DNA of 5,529 nt from an uncultured Clostridia bacterium (GTDB taxonomy: Bacteria; Bacillota; Clostridia; Christensenellales; Borkfalkiaceae): contig CANREX010000101.1 of assembly GCA_947629735.1 (NCBI GenBank), forward strand, positions 1 to 5,529, read 5' to 3'. Below the pieces are notes generated by a model. It was not told the DNA's origin, did not search any database, and saw only the letters and a program-made list of their open reading frames with translations. Shown piece by piece: positions 1 to 4,971 of this stretch (position 1 is the stretch's first letter; each line of letters begins with the position of its first letter). The position numbers and the translations under genes were made by a program.

Positions 1-73
1 GACCCGAAACGGGCTCGAACCGTCGACCTCCAGCGTGACAGGCTGGCGCTCTAACCAACTGAGCTATCGGGCC
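1..73 (-). tRNA. tRNA-Asp (anticodon GUC)
   Basis: The minus strand folds into a full cloverleaf. The 7-bp acceptor stem pairs GGCCCGA with TCGGGTC (one G-U pair). The D arm is GCTC/GAGC with a 9-base loop. The anticodon stem CCAGC/GCTGG encloses CTGTCAC, placing anticodon GTC at 37-39. The T arm is GACGG/CCGTT with loop TTCGAGC. The window starts at acceptor base 72, so the discriminator base and any encoded CCA are outside. No promoter is visible just upstream, so it is probably co-transcribed with the tRNA-Ile2 gene that precedes it on this strand, through the repeat-filled spacer. Confidence 0.97.
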
Positions 74-146
74 AAAAATCATAAATTTTTAAGGGAAATC
101 CACACAGCCGCCCGCATACACAAACCACAAACGGCGGGGGAGACAA

Positions 147-361
147 CCCCTTTCCCTGAAATCTCCAAAAATATGCGCAGCAGATTTTTGGAGTAGAGGA
201 GCAACCTGCGTAAAAGTCGCACCCCTTTCAATCGGGGTCTCCGCAAATCGCAGTTTTGCGAGATTTGTGGGGAAAAGGAGCAACCTGCGTAAAAGTCGCA
301 ACCCCTTTCAATCGGAGTCCCCGCAAATCGCAGCTTTGCGAGATTTGTGGGGAAAAGGAGC
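147..361. repeat. Array of three hairpin-bearing repeat units between two tRNAs
   Basis: Two near-identical units (197-275 and 276-355, period 79-80) share GGAGCAACCTGCG, a CCCCTTTCAATCGG block and an imperfect hairpin. The hairpin arms are 239-249/262-272 in the first unit and 319-329/342-352 in the second. An earlier degenerate unit has the same order of parts: CCCCTTT at 147-153, a hairpin, then GGAGC at 198. Its stem is a different sequence, a perfect 10-bp CTCCAAAAAT/ATTTTTGGAG (163-172/184-193). The CCCCTTT blocks begin at 147, 222 and 302. The units read open in several frames, but the conceptual products are low-complexity repeats without a convincing start, so I treat the region as non-coding. 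It may be a dispersed intergenic repeat family of BIME/REP type; that is inference. Confidence 0.85.
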
Positions 362-368
362 GGCAAGC

Positions 369-403
369 GACAAACGGGCAGTGACCGCCGACAAGCGGGC
401 ACT
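369..403. repeat. Short direct repeat, period 21
   Basis: GACAAACGGGCAGT (369-382) recurs as GACAAGCGGGCACT (390-403) with two substitutions. It sits directly beside the larger hairpin array, after a truncated start of a further unit (AGGAGC at 356-361). It looks like a second repeat type joined to the first. No function can be assigned. Confidence 0.6.
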
Positions 404-405
404 CC

Positions 406-428
406 AAAACGTCGCTTTGCCGCGACGT
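406..428 (-). terminator. Hairpin just 3' of tRNA-Ile2; possible weak terminator or processing stem
   Basis: A perfect 7-bp stem, ACGTCGC/GCGACGT (409-415/422-428), has a six-base loop. On the minus strand it starts two bases after the CCA of tRNA-Ile2 and is followed by four T (the last stem base plus three more). The stem and T-run are short for an efficient intrinsic terminator. It could instead be a 3' processing or pausing hairpin that lets transcription continue to tRNA-Asp. Confidence 0.35.
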
Positions 429-430
429 GG

Positions 431-507
431 TGGTGGGCCTTCACGGACTCGAACCGCGGACCAATCGGTTATGAGCCGACCGCTCTAACCAACTGAGCTA
501 AAGGCCC
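431..507 (-). tRNA. tRNA with CAU anticodon, probably tRNA-Ile2 (lysidine type)
   Basis: Complete 77-base gene with encoded CCA. The acceptor stem is GGGCCTT/AAGGCCC with discriminator A. The D arm is GCTC/GAGC. The anticodon stem GTCGG/CCGAT encloses CTCATAA, placing the CAT anticodon at 471-473. The T arm is CGCGG/CCGTG around TTCGAGT. A CAU anticodon can belong to initiator Met, elongator Met or Ile2. Base pair 1-72 is G-C, which argues against an initiator. The CCTTTAGCTCAGTTGG start and the GGCTCATAACC anticodon arm resemble, from memory, the Firmicute tRNA-Ile2 whose C34 is converted to lysidine by TilS to read AUA. Neighbouring genes use AUA often, which fits. Ile2 versus elongator Met is not proven here. 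Confidence 0.93.
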
Positions 508-544
508 GAAAACGCATGCGACGCTTTCGCAACAACGCTCGTAT

Positions 545-574
545 ATAATAATATACCCGCGGCGTAATTGTCAA
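545..574 (-). promoter_or_regulatory. Sigma-A type promoter for the tRNA genes
   Basis: On the minus strand, TTGACA (569-574) is followed after 18 bases by TATTAT (545-550, 5 of 6 to TATAAT). Predicted transcription starts near 538, about 30 bases before the mature 5' end of tRNA-Ile2 at 507. A perfect -35 box and good placement make this a strong candidate for driving tRNA-Ile2 and probably tRNA-Asp. Confidence 0.75.
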
Positions 575-595
575 GTATTTTTCGAGGTTTTTAAT
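568..595 (+). promoter_or_regulatory. Weak sigma-A-like promoter candidate upstream of spoIIAA
   Basis: TTGTCA (568-573) and TTTAAT (590-595) are 16 bases apart, each one mismatch from consensus. They would start transcription near 602, about 110 bases before spoIIAA. The -35 box lies on the same bases as the -35 of the opposite tRNA promoter. In Bacillus subtilis this operon is transcribed by sigma-H RNA polymerase with Spo0A~P, and I found no clear match to those sites, so this is a candidate only. Confidence 0.3.
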
Positions 596-713
596 CAAAT
601 TTTTAAAAATGCGCCGAATACGCCGAAAAGATACAAAAGACGTCAAAATCTCGCAAATTTCGCGCAAGGATAGGTGATATTATCTGATAAAAACGAGAAA
701 GGAGACGCACAGG

Positions 714-1025
714 ATGAAAATAACGGAAAGCGTAGCTCACGGTACGCTTTATATCAAACTTATCGGCGAAATGGACGAATACTCCGCGCAGTCGATAAGG
801 GAAAAATGCGACGACATCATAGAAAAGAACACGGCTGTTTCGCGGATAATAATCAACCTCGCGGACGTCGCGTTCATGGACTCAACGGGCATAGGATTTC
901 TTATCGGCAGATACAAAAAGGCGGCGAGGCTGGGCATACCAGTCTCAGTGGAAGCCCCCAACCTTGCGGCGGATAAGATACTCAATCTGAGCGGGATATA
1001 CACGCTCATACCCAAAGCCGAATAA
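714..1025 (+). CDS. spoIIAA: Anti-sigma-F factor antagonist SpoIIAA
   Basis: A 103-residue single-domain STAS protein of the cytoplasm. Unphosphorylated SpoIIAA binds the SpoIIAB-ADP or SpoIIAB-sigma-F complex and frees sigma-F; SpoIIAB inactivates it by phosphorylating a conserved serine, and the phosphatase SpoIIE reverses this. The site is visible as D56-S57-T58-G59 in MDSTGIGFLIGRYK, matching the DSSG context around Ser58 of the B. subtilis protein. Residues 44-50 (RIIINLA) form the preceding core strand. Length is slightly under the B. subtilis 117 residues. The ATG at 714 has an AGGAG Shine-Dalgarno at 700-704, nine bases away. It is first in the operon, 18 bases before spoIIAB. RsbV-type antagonists look similar, but the neighbours indicate SpoIIAA. 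SpoIIE is not in the window. Confidence 0.93.
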   Translation: MKITESVAHGTLYIKLIGEMDEYSAQSIREKCDDIIEKNTAVSRIIINLADVAFMDSTGIGFLIGRYKKAARLGIPVSVEAPNLAADKILNLSGIYTLIPKAE

Positions 1026-1043
1026 AGCGAGGGCGCAACATAA

Positions 1044-1481
1044 ATGACGAAAAACTACTTAAAACTTCAATTTTACTCACTGCCGCGCAACCAGGGCTTC
1101 GCGCGCGACGCCGTAGCGGCGTTTTGTCTGGAACTCAACCCGACCTTATCCGATTTATCCGACGTCAAGACCGCCGTGTCGGAAGCCGTGACGAACTGCA
1201 CCGTCCACGCGTACAAGGGCAACCTCGGGCTCATCACGATAGAATGTGAAATAGAGGAAAACAGCCTACATATAAAGGTCAGCGACACGGGCAAGGGAAT
1301 ACCCGACGTGGAGAGGGCGATACAGCCCTTTTACACGACGCTGCCGGACGACGAGCGCTCCGGAATGGGATTTACAATTATGCAGACTTTTATGGATGAA
1401 TTCCGCGTAAATTCGGTTCAGGGCGAGGGCACCGTAGTCTATATGGTAAAATGCTTTAAACCGGAAGTAGAGAATGTTTGA
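1044..1481 (+). CDS. spoIIAB: Anti-sigma-F factor and serine kinase SpoIIAB
   Basis: A 145-residue GHKL-fold (HATPase) protein, near the 146 of B. subtilis. It binds sigma-F and blocks it in the predivisional cell, and uses ATP to phosphorylate SpoIIAA. The N box is SEAVTN at 46-51 (E47 catalytic base, N51 for Mg2+). The G1 box is D81-T-G-K-G85. ERSGMGFTIM at 104-113 is the ATP lid/G2 region, with R105. F19-A20-R21 matches the segment whose Arg20 contacts sigma-F and SpoIIAA in characterised homologues, and T50 corresponds to Thr49. After N51, Cys-Thr-Val replaces the usual Ala-Ile-Ile, a mild oddity. A GAGGG Shine-Dalgarno lies at 1029-1033, ten bases before the ATG. The end overlaps sigF by eight bases. 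RsbW is the alternative; the G2 segment and flanking genes favour SpoIIAB. Confidence 0.95.
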   Translation: MTKNYLKLQFYSLPRNQGFARDAVAAFCLELNPTLSDLSDVKTAVSEAVTNCTVHAYKGNLGLITIECEIEENSLHIKVSDTGKGIPDVERAIQPFYTTLPDDERSGMGFTIMQTFMDEFRVNSVQGEGTVVYMVKCFKPEVENV

Positions 1482-2199
1482 TGTCGAACAAACCAACGCG
1501 CTCATACGAAAGGCAAAAGAGGGCGACGCGGAAGCAAAGGAGGCGCTCTTAAAGGAAAATGCAAATCTGATAAAATCGATAGTCAAGCGCTACCTCAATA
1601 AAGGGGTGGAGTACGACGATTTATATCAACTTGCAGGCATGGGGCTTTTGAAGGCGATAAACGGCTTCGACGAAAGTTTCGACGTACGCTTTTCCACGTA
1701 CGCCGTGCCTATGATTTCGGGCGAGATCAAGCGGTTCATGCGCGACGACGGCAGCATAAAAGTTTCGCGCGCGATAAAGGCTGCGGCAAAGGAGATAAAC
1801 GCGTTCATCGAGGAATATGCCGCGGTGAACGGCGAACAGCCGGGGATAAAACTCATAGCCGAACACTTCAAAATGCCGCAGAGCGAGGTGGTGTTCACAA
1901 TGGGCTCTTCGCACATGCCGCTCTCCATTTACGCGCAGAGCGATTACAAGGACGAGAAGTCGCAATTTCTCCTCGACAGACTGCCCGTCGAGGACAAGCA
2001 GGAGGAAATGCTCGACGTGCTGGAATTGCGCTCCGCCATAGCCACGCTTTGCGAGAGGGATAAAAAGGTGATAATGCTGCGCTATTTCCGCGACATGACG
2101 CAGGCGGAAGTCGCCACGATGATGGGCGTTTCGCAAGTGCAGGTCTCGCGGATAGAAAACAGGATAATGGAAAATTTCCGCAAAAAACTCACGGGCTGA
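1474..2199 (+). CDS. sigF: RNA polymerase sporulation sigma factor SigF (sigma-F)
   Basis: A 241-residue sigma-70 family group 3 factor that directs early forespore transcription. Region 1.2/2.1 covers about 5-45. Region 2.2-2.4 is about 46-93: DDLYQLAGMGLLKA at 48-61 is the core-binding helix, and VRFSTYAVPMISGEI followed by RFMRDDG supplies -10 recognition and melting residues. Region 3 spans about 94-165. Region 4 has LRYFRDMTQAEVATMMGVS at 202-220 and the recognition helix QVQVSRIE at 221-228. The KVSR and SQVQVSR segments are typical of sigma-F/sigma-G. It is about 14 residues shorter at the N-terminus than B. subtilis SigF (255). The ATG at 1474 overlaps the spoIIAB stop in ATGTTTGA, and GGAAG at 1463-1467 serves as ribosome binding site, so translation is probably coupled to its inhibitor. 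Sigma-G or sigma-B is possible, but position after spoIIAA-spoIIAB supports SigF. Confidence 0.95.
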   Translation: MFDVEQTNALIRKAKEGDAEAKEALLKENANLIKSIVKRYLNKGVEYDDLYQLAGMGLLKAINGFDESFDVRFSTYAVPMISGEIKRFMRDDGSIKVSRAIKAAAKEINAFIEEYAAVNGEQPGIKLIAEHFKMPQSEVVFTMGSSHMPLSIYAQSDYKDEKSQFLLDRLPVEDKQEEMLDVLELRSAIATLCERDKKVIMLRYFRDMTQAEVATMMGVSQVQVSRIENRIMENFRKKLTG

Positions 2200-2236
2200 A
2201 AAATGCGTTTCCGCACGAAAACGGAAACGCATTTTT
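2199..2236. terminator. Strong intrinsic terminator, probably bidirectional
   Basis: A perfect 15-bp stem (2199-2213 with 2222-2236) around an 8-base loop starts at the last base of the sigF stop codon. The A5/T5 ends give a T-tract on both strands. On the plus strand it ends the spoIIA operon. On the minus strand it lies about 25 bases after the stop of the membrane protein gene and can end that transcript too. Confidence 0.92.
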
Positions 2237-2261
2237 ATTCATAATTTTGCAATTTTATAAA

Positions 2262-3149
2262 TCATTCCGAGGCAGAGCCGAATTCTTCCTTTAAATTTTT
2301 ATTGAATGCCATCAACACGGTCGCTGCGCAGATTGAGGCGCACAGGCTGAACGCCGCCGCAACTATGCCCATGATGTTGTCGCTTCCGAATATGAATTGG
2401 ATAACCAACCGCAACGTCGTTTTCAACGTCTTGTCGTTGCCCGTGTTTATCGATTCCAAAGTGTTTTGGTAGAGGAAGCGCATTATACGTATCGCAAAAG
2501 TCGCCGCCGCGCCTATTATCAGCAGTATCGCCGCCGAGCCGTGAGTTTCCGCCACAGCCTTGTTCGCGTTAATATACTTGCCCATGTTGAGCATTTTTAT
2601 CACGCGGGAGTAGCTTATACATATAATAAAAAGCCATGCGGTTTCCATGACCACTAACGCTATGTTGGCAGTCATCGCCCATAGTATAACACCGCCCATA
2701 TAGGTGAAGCCTATCGCAAACCCGAATATTTCCACGTATCCGAACCGCAGCAGCCTTATTCCGAACGATTTCAACTTCCTGTTTTTCGCGTTTGCATACG
2801 TAATCCAGAAGCCTATCGTGAGCATAAGCAAAAATATCGTGCTGAGTATGCCGATAAGCATGTAATAAATCGCGGATATGACGAAGTCCGCCGTCACCGC
2901 TATGCACGCCACGAGCATGCGGTTGCTGCCCGCCGCGGAATAATACGCGTTTTTTACGCCCTCGGTGGCGGGCAGATACGCTTTCTTTTTCTTCTTCCCG
3001 CCGTAAAATTGTTGTCCGCCGCCGACAGCTATCGCATTTGTTCCGTCCGTGACGTCGCCGTCGGTTTTACCGCCGTCCGCGCCCTCTTGATCGTCCATGA
3101 AAAATCCGTCGTCGTCGGGATCGCCTTTCAGACCGTCATTATTGACCAT
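2262..3149 (-). CDS. Multi-pass membrane protein of unknown function with acidic N-terminus
   Basis: A 295-residue protein I do not recognise. Residues 1-36 are rich in Asp and Gly (DPDDDG, MDDQEGADGG) and probably disordered. A glycine stretch (43-45) and GGKKKKK at 50-56 follow. Five to six hydrophobic segments come next: about 78-97, 98-119, 137-158, 160-182, 205-224 and 256-281, separated by short basic loops (KNRKLK 122-127, SRVIK 181-185). The C-terminus is short and charged. There is no signal peptide, lipobox or catalytic motif. The polylysine before the first helix suggests a cytoplasmic N-terminus. The start at 3149 is supported by AAAGGA (3155-3160) at suitable spacing and a near-consensus promoter upstream. 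It is divergent from an XRE-type regulator and convergent with sigF, sharing its terminator. Composition resembles its neighbours. Confidence 0.85.
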   Translation of the reverse strand: MVNNDGLKGDPDDDGFFMDDQEGADGGKTDGDVTDGTNAIAVGGGQQFYGGKKKKKAYLPATEGVKNAYYSAAGSNRMLVACIAVTADFVISAIYYMLIGILSTIFLLMLTIGFWITYANAKNRKLKSFGIRLLRFGYVEIFGFAIGFTYMGGVILWAMTANIALVVMETAWLFIICISYSRVIKMLNMGKYINANKAVAETHGSAAILLIIGAAATFAIRIMRFLYQNTLESINTGNDKTLKTTLRLVIQFIFGSDNIMGIVAAAFSLCASICAATVLMAFNKNLKEEFGSASE

Positions 3150-3190
3150 AACTTTCCTTTTGTTCCTTCCTTGGTTTATTTATAGACCAA

Positions 3191-3219
3191 ATTGTATCAT
3201 ATATAGCCCGTCTTGTCAA
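3191..3219 (-). promoter_or_regulatory. Near-consensus sigma-A promoter for the membrane protein gene
   Basis: On the minus strand, TTGACA (3214-3219), 17 bases and TACAAT (3191-3196) align, and a TG one base before the -10 gives an extended -10. The start would be near 3184, leaving a leader of about 35 bases. The -35 is embedded in the near-palindrome TTGTCAACAA (3213-3222), a possible operator for the divergent regulator. Confidence 0.85.
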
Positions 3220-3257
3220 CAATATGAATGTTAAATTGATAGTGGGAGGAAAAGAGA

Positions 3258-3500
3258 ATGGACACATACAGCGCAGTTAAGGAGCGCCTGCTCTCGCTGC
3301 TGAACGACAAGAGACTATCAATACACAAGCTCGCCGCGGATTCGTGCGTTTCGGCGTCCACGATAAAGAATATATTATACGGAAAGAGCAGAAACCCGGG
3401 CATAGTGACGATAAAGATGCTGTGCGACGGAATGAATATCTCGATAGCGGAGTTTTTCGACACAAAGCAATTTAAAAGCCTCGAACAGGAGTTGCGCTGA
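3258..3500 (+). CDS. Small XRE/Cro-family helix-turn-helix regulator
   Basis: An 80-residue protein consisting almost wholly of an HTH_3/XRE DNA-binding domain. Helix 2 is about 21-29 (SIHKLAADS) and the recognition helix about 32-41 (SASTIKNILY). The next part reads GKSRNPGIVTIKMLCDGMN, and ISIAEFF at 61-67 is the typical end of this fold. A short charged tail follows. No ligand-binding or protease domain is present. The ATG at 3258 is preceded by GGGAGG (3244-3249), eight bases away. It is divergent from the membrane protein gene, with 108 bases between the starts, so it may control that gene or itself, as many such regulators do. I see no clear promoter or terminator of its own. Chromosomal regulators of this size are common in Clostridia, and nothing here marks a phage or plasmid. 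Confidence 0.88.
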   Translation: MDTYSAVKERLLSLLNDKRLSIHKLAADSCVSASTIKNILYGKSRNPGIVTIKMLCDGMNISIAEFFDTKQFKSLEQELR

Positions 3501-3540
3501 GCGGTGGCGGGTGGAAATTTCCCGAGTTTTCGCAAATATA

Positions 3541-3618
3541 TTTTTTGCGCAACGGAGAGATACAAGTTTTTGCGCCCGTTGCCAAGGCTCAGGTTTTGCG
3601 CCGTGCAAGTTTTTGCGC
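3541..3618 (+). repeat. T-run/GCGC repeats and hairpin upstream of the aminotransferase
   Basis: Four copies of a T-run followed by GCGC end near 3550, 3575, 3601 and 3618. Two of them are the identical 13-mer CAAGTTTTTGCGC (3563-3575 and 3606-3618). A 7-bp inverted repeat GCAACGG/CCGTTGC (3549-3555/3576-3582) overlaps the first two. The region lies between the XRE gene stop and the aminotransferase promoter. It could hold operator sites. The hairpin lacks a following T-run, so it is not a good terminator. Confidence 0.6.
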
Positions 3619-3625
3619 GATAGTG

Positions 3626-3654
3626 TTGTAAATTGCGCCGACGTGTGGTATAAT
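3626..3654 (+). promoter_or_regulatory. Promoter of the aminotransferase gene
   Basis: TTGTAA (3626-3631), 17 bases and a perfect TATAAT (3649-3654) are present, with a TG one base before the -10 (extended -10). The start would be near 3661, about 27 bases before the ATG at 3688. This placement decides the start codon: the open frame runs upstream to 3511, but that extension would be mostly outside the transcript. Confidence 0.8.
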
Positions 3655-3687
3655 TGCGCTGTAATCAAGTTTTCGGCGGTGAAAATT

Positions 3688-4872
3688 ATGCTAAACGAAA
3701 GGAATGTCCGCCTCGGGCAGGTGCGCTCTGCGATAAGAGAACTGTTCGAGTACGGCAAAAAGCGCAAGGCGGAAATAGGGGAGGAAAACGTGTATGATTT
3801 CTCCCTCGGCAATCCGTCCGTTCCCGCTCCCGAAGAGGTGAAGCGGGCGCTTATCGACATTATAGAAAATTCCGACCCCGTCGCATTGCACGGCTACACG
3901 TCGGCGCAGGGCGATTACGGCGTGCGCGACAGCATAGCCAAGGGGCTCAACGCGAGGTATTCGCTCTCGCTCGACGCGGACTGCCTGTATATGACGTGCG
4001 GCGCGGCGGCGTCTGTCTGCATTTCGCTGAACGCGCTGATAAATAACGGCGACGAGGTGATAACATTCGCGCCGTTCTTCCCCGAGTACAGGGTGTTTGC
4101 GGAGAACGCGGGCGGGAAGCTGGTCGCGCTGCCCTGCGGGGAGGACTTCAAACCCAACGTCTCCGCGTTGAAGGGCGCGCTTAACGGGCGGACGAAAGCC
4201 GTCATAATCAACTCCCCCAACAACCCGAGCGGCGTGGTCTACGGCGAGGGCGTTCTGCGTGAAATCGCCAATACTTTAAACGAATACTGCGCGGCAAGCG
4301 GCGGGGAAATCTACCTGATTTCCGACGAGCCCTACCGCGAACTCACTTATGCGGGGGAAAGTCCCTCGGCGATGAGCTTTTACGCCCGCACGCTGATGTG
4401 TTATTCCTATTCCAAGAGCCTTTCTCTCCCCGGCGAGAGGATAGGCTATATCGCCGTGAACCCCGCCATGGAAAATCGCGAAAAGGTCTATGCCGCCGTG
4501 TGCGGCGCGGGCAGGGCGTTGGGGTACGTCTGCGCGCCGTCGCTCTTCCAAAAGCTCGTGGCAAGGGTGGGGGATATGACGGCGGACTTCTCCGTCTATG
4601 AACGCAACCGCGACATGCTGTACGAGGGCTTGAAAAATCTCGGCTTCGAGGTGATAAAGCCCGAGGGCGCGTTCTATCTGTTCGTGAAATCTCCCGAGCC
4701 GTCTGCTGAAAAATTTGCGCTCAGGGCGAGGGAACAGGAGATTTTGATAGTGCCGTCCGATTCGTTCGGGGTAGAGAGATACGCCCGCATTTCATACTGC
4801 GTTTCCACGCAGACGATAGAGCGCAGCATGCCCGCGTTCGCCCGCCTCGCGGAGAGCTATAAATTGCGTTGA
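3688..4872 (+). CDS. PLP-dependent class I/II aminotransferase
   Basis: A 394-residue fold-type I enzyme that transfers an amino group between an amino acid and a 2-oxo acid in the cytoplasm. Key residues align with aspartate aminotransferase: Tyr70 (HGY), Asn179 in NSPNNPSG (175-182), Asp213 and Tyr216 in SDEPY, Schiff-base Lys243 in SYSKSLSLPGERIGY, Arg251, and Arg367 (ARISY) for the substrate carboxylate. The length is normal. I chose 3688 rather than the upstream in-frame GTG at 3511 because the promoter lies at 3626-3654, the protein then begins just before typical family sequence, and a weak GGTGA site sits five bases before the ATG. The subgroup resembles clostridial AspC/PatA-like enzymes; the substrate cannot be told from sequence alone. 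It is probably monocistronic, convergent with argH, and links to the latter only by being in amino-acid metabolism. Confidence 0.93.
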   Translation: MLNERNVRLGQVRSAIRELFEYGKKRKAEIGEENVYDFSLGNPSVPAPEEVKRALIDIIENSDPVALHGYTSAQGDYGVRDSIAKGLNARYSLSLDADCLYMTCGAAASVCISLNALINNGDEVITFAPFFPEYRVFAENAGGKLVALPCGEDFKPNVSALKGALNGRTKAVIINSPNNPSGVVYGEGVLREIANTLNEYCAASGGEIYLISDEPYRELTYAGESPSAMSFYARTLMCYSYSKSLSLPGERIGYIAVNPAMENREKVYAAVCGAGRALGYVCAPSLFQKLVARVGDMTADFSVYERNRDMLYEGLKNLGFEVIKPEGAFYLFVKSPEPSAEKFALRAREQEILIVPSDSFGVERYARISYCVSTQTIERSMPAFARLAESYKLR

Positions 4873-4909
4873 TCGGCGCATATTACGGGGTCTATAAATA
4901 AATTCAGGC

Positions 4910-4954
4910 AAAAACAGCCGCCGCGCTTTACGTTTTGCAAGCGCGGCGGCTGTT
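4910..4954 (-). terminator. Intrinsic terminator of argH, possibly serving both directions
   Basis: A perfect 16-bp G+C-rich stem (4913-4928 with 4939-4954) has a 10-base loop. On the minus strand it lies about 18 bases after the argH stop and leads into five T (4910-4914), the normal terminator form. On the plus strand, 40 bases after the aminotransferase stop, it is followed by CACATTTT, so termination there is plausible but weaker. Confidence 0.88.
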
Positions 4955-4971
4955 CACATTTTAAATGTTTT

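Noticed and set aside
78..83. TATGAT on the minus strand as a promoter for tRNA-Asp
   Set aside because: It lies only about five bases before the tRNA 5' end, so transcription would start inside the tRNA, and there is no -35 at the right distance.
147..361. CRISPR array
   Set aside because: Only three units of about 80 bases, without short identical repeats and unique spacers of 30-40 bases; similarity covers the whole unit.
79..488. Overlapping open frames on both strands across the tRNA spacer
   Set aside because: They arise from the repeat units, run into the tRNA-Ile2 gene in two cases, and give low-complexity repeat peptides without a known domain. Not counted as genes.
667..692. AGGATAG followed by GATAA as a sigma-H promoter for spoIIAA
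   Set aside because: The -10 lacks GAAT, and the start would fall at about 697-700, on the ribosome binding site, leaving almost no leader.
1482..1488. TGTCGAA, a perfect Spo0A box
   Set aside because: It is inside the sigF coding sequence near its start and downstream of the operon promoter region; a 7-mer match there is likely chance.
1621..2232. 203-residue open frame on the minus strand over sigF
   Set aside because: It is a shadow of sigF, has no recognisable domain or ribosome binding site, and runs through the terminator hairpin.
3513..3522. GGAAATTTCC palindrome after the XRE gene as an operator
   Set aside because: A single 10-base A/T-centred palindrome without a second copy; too common to claim.
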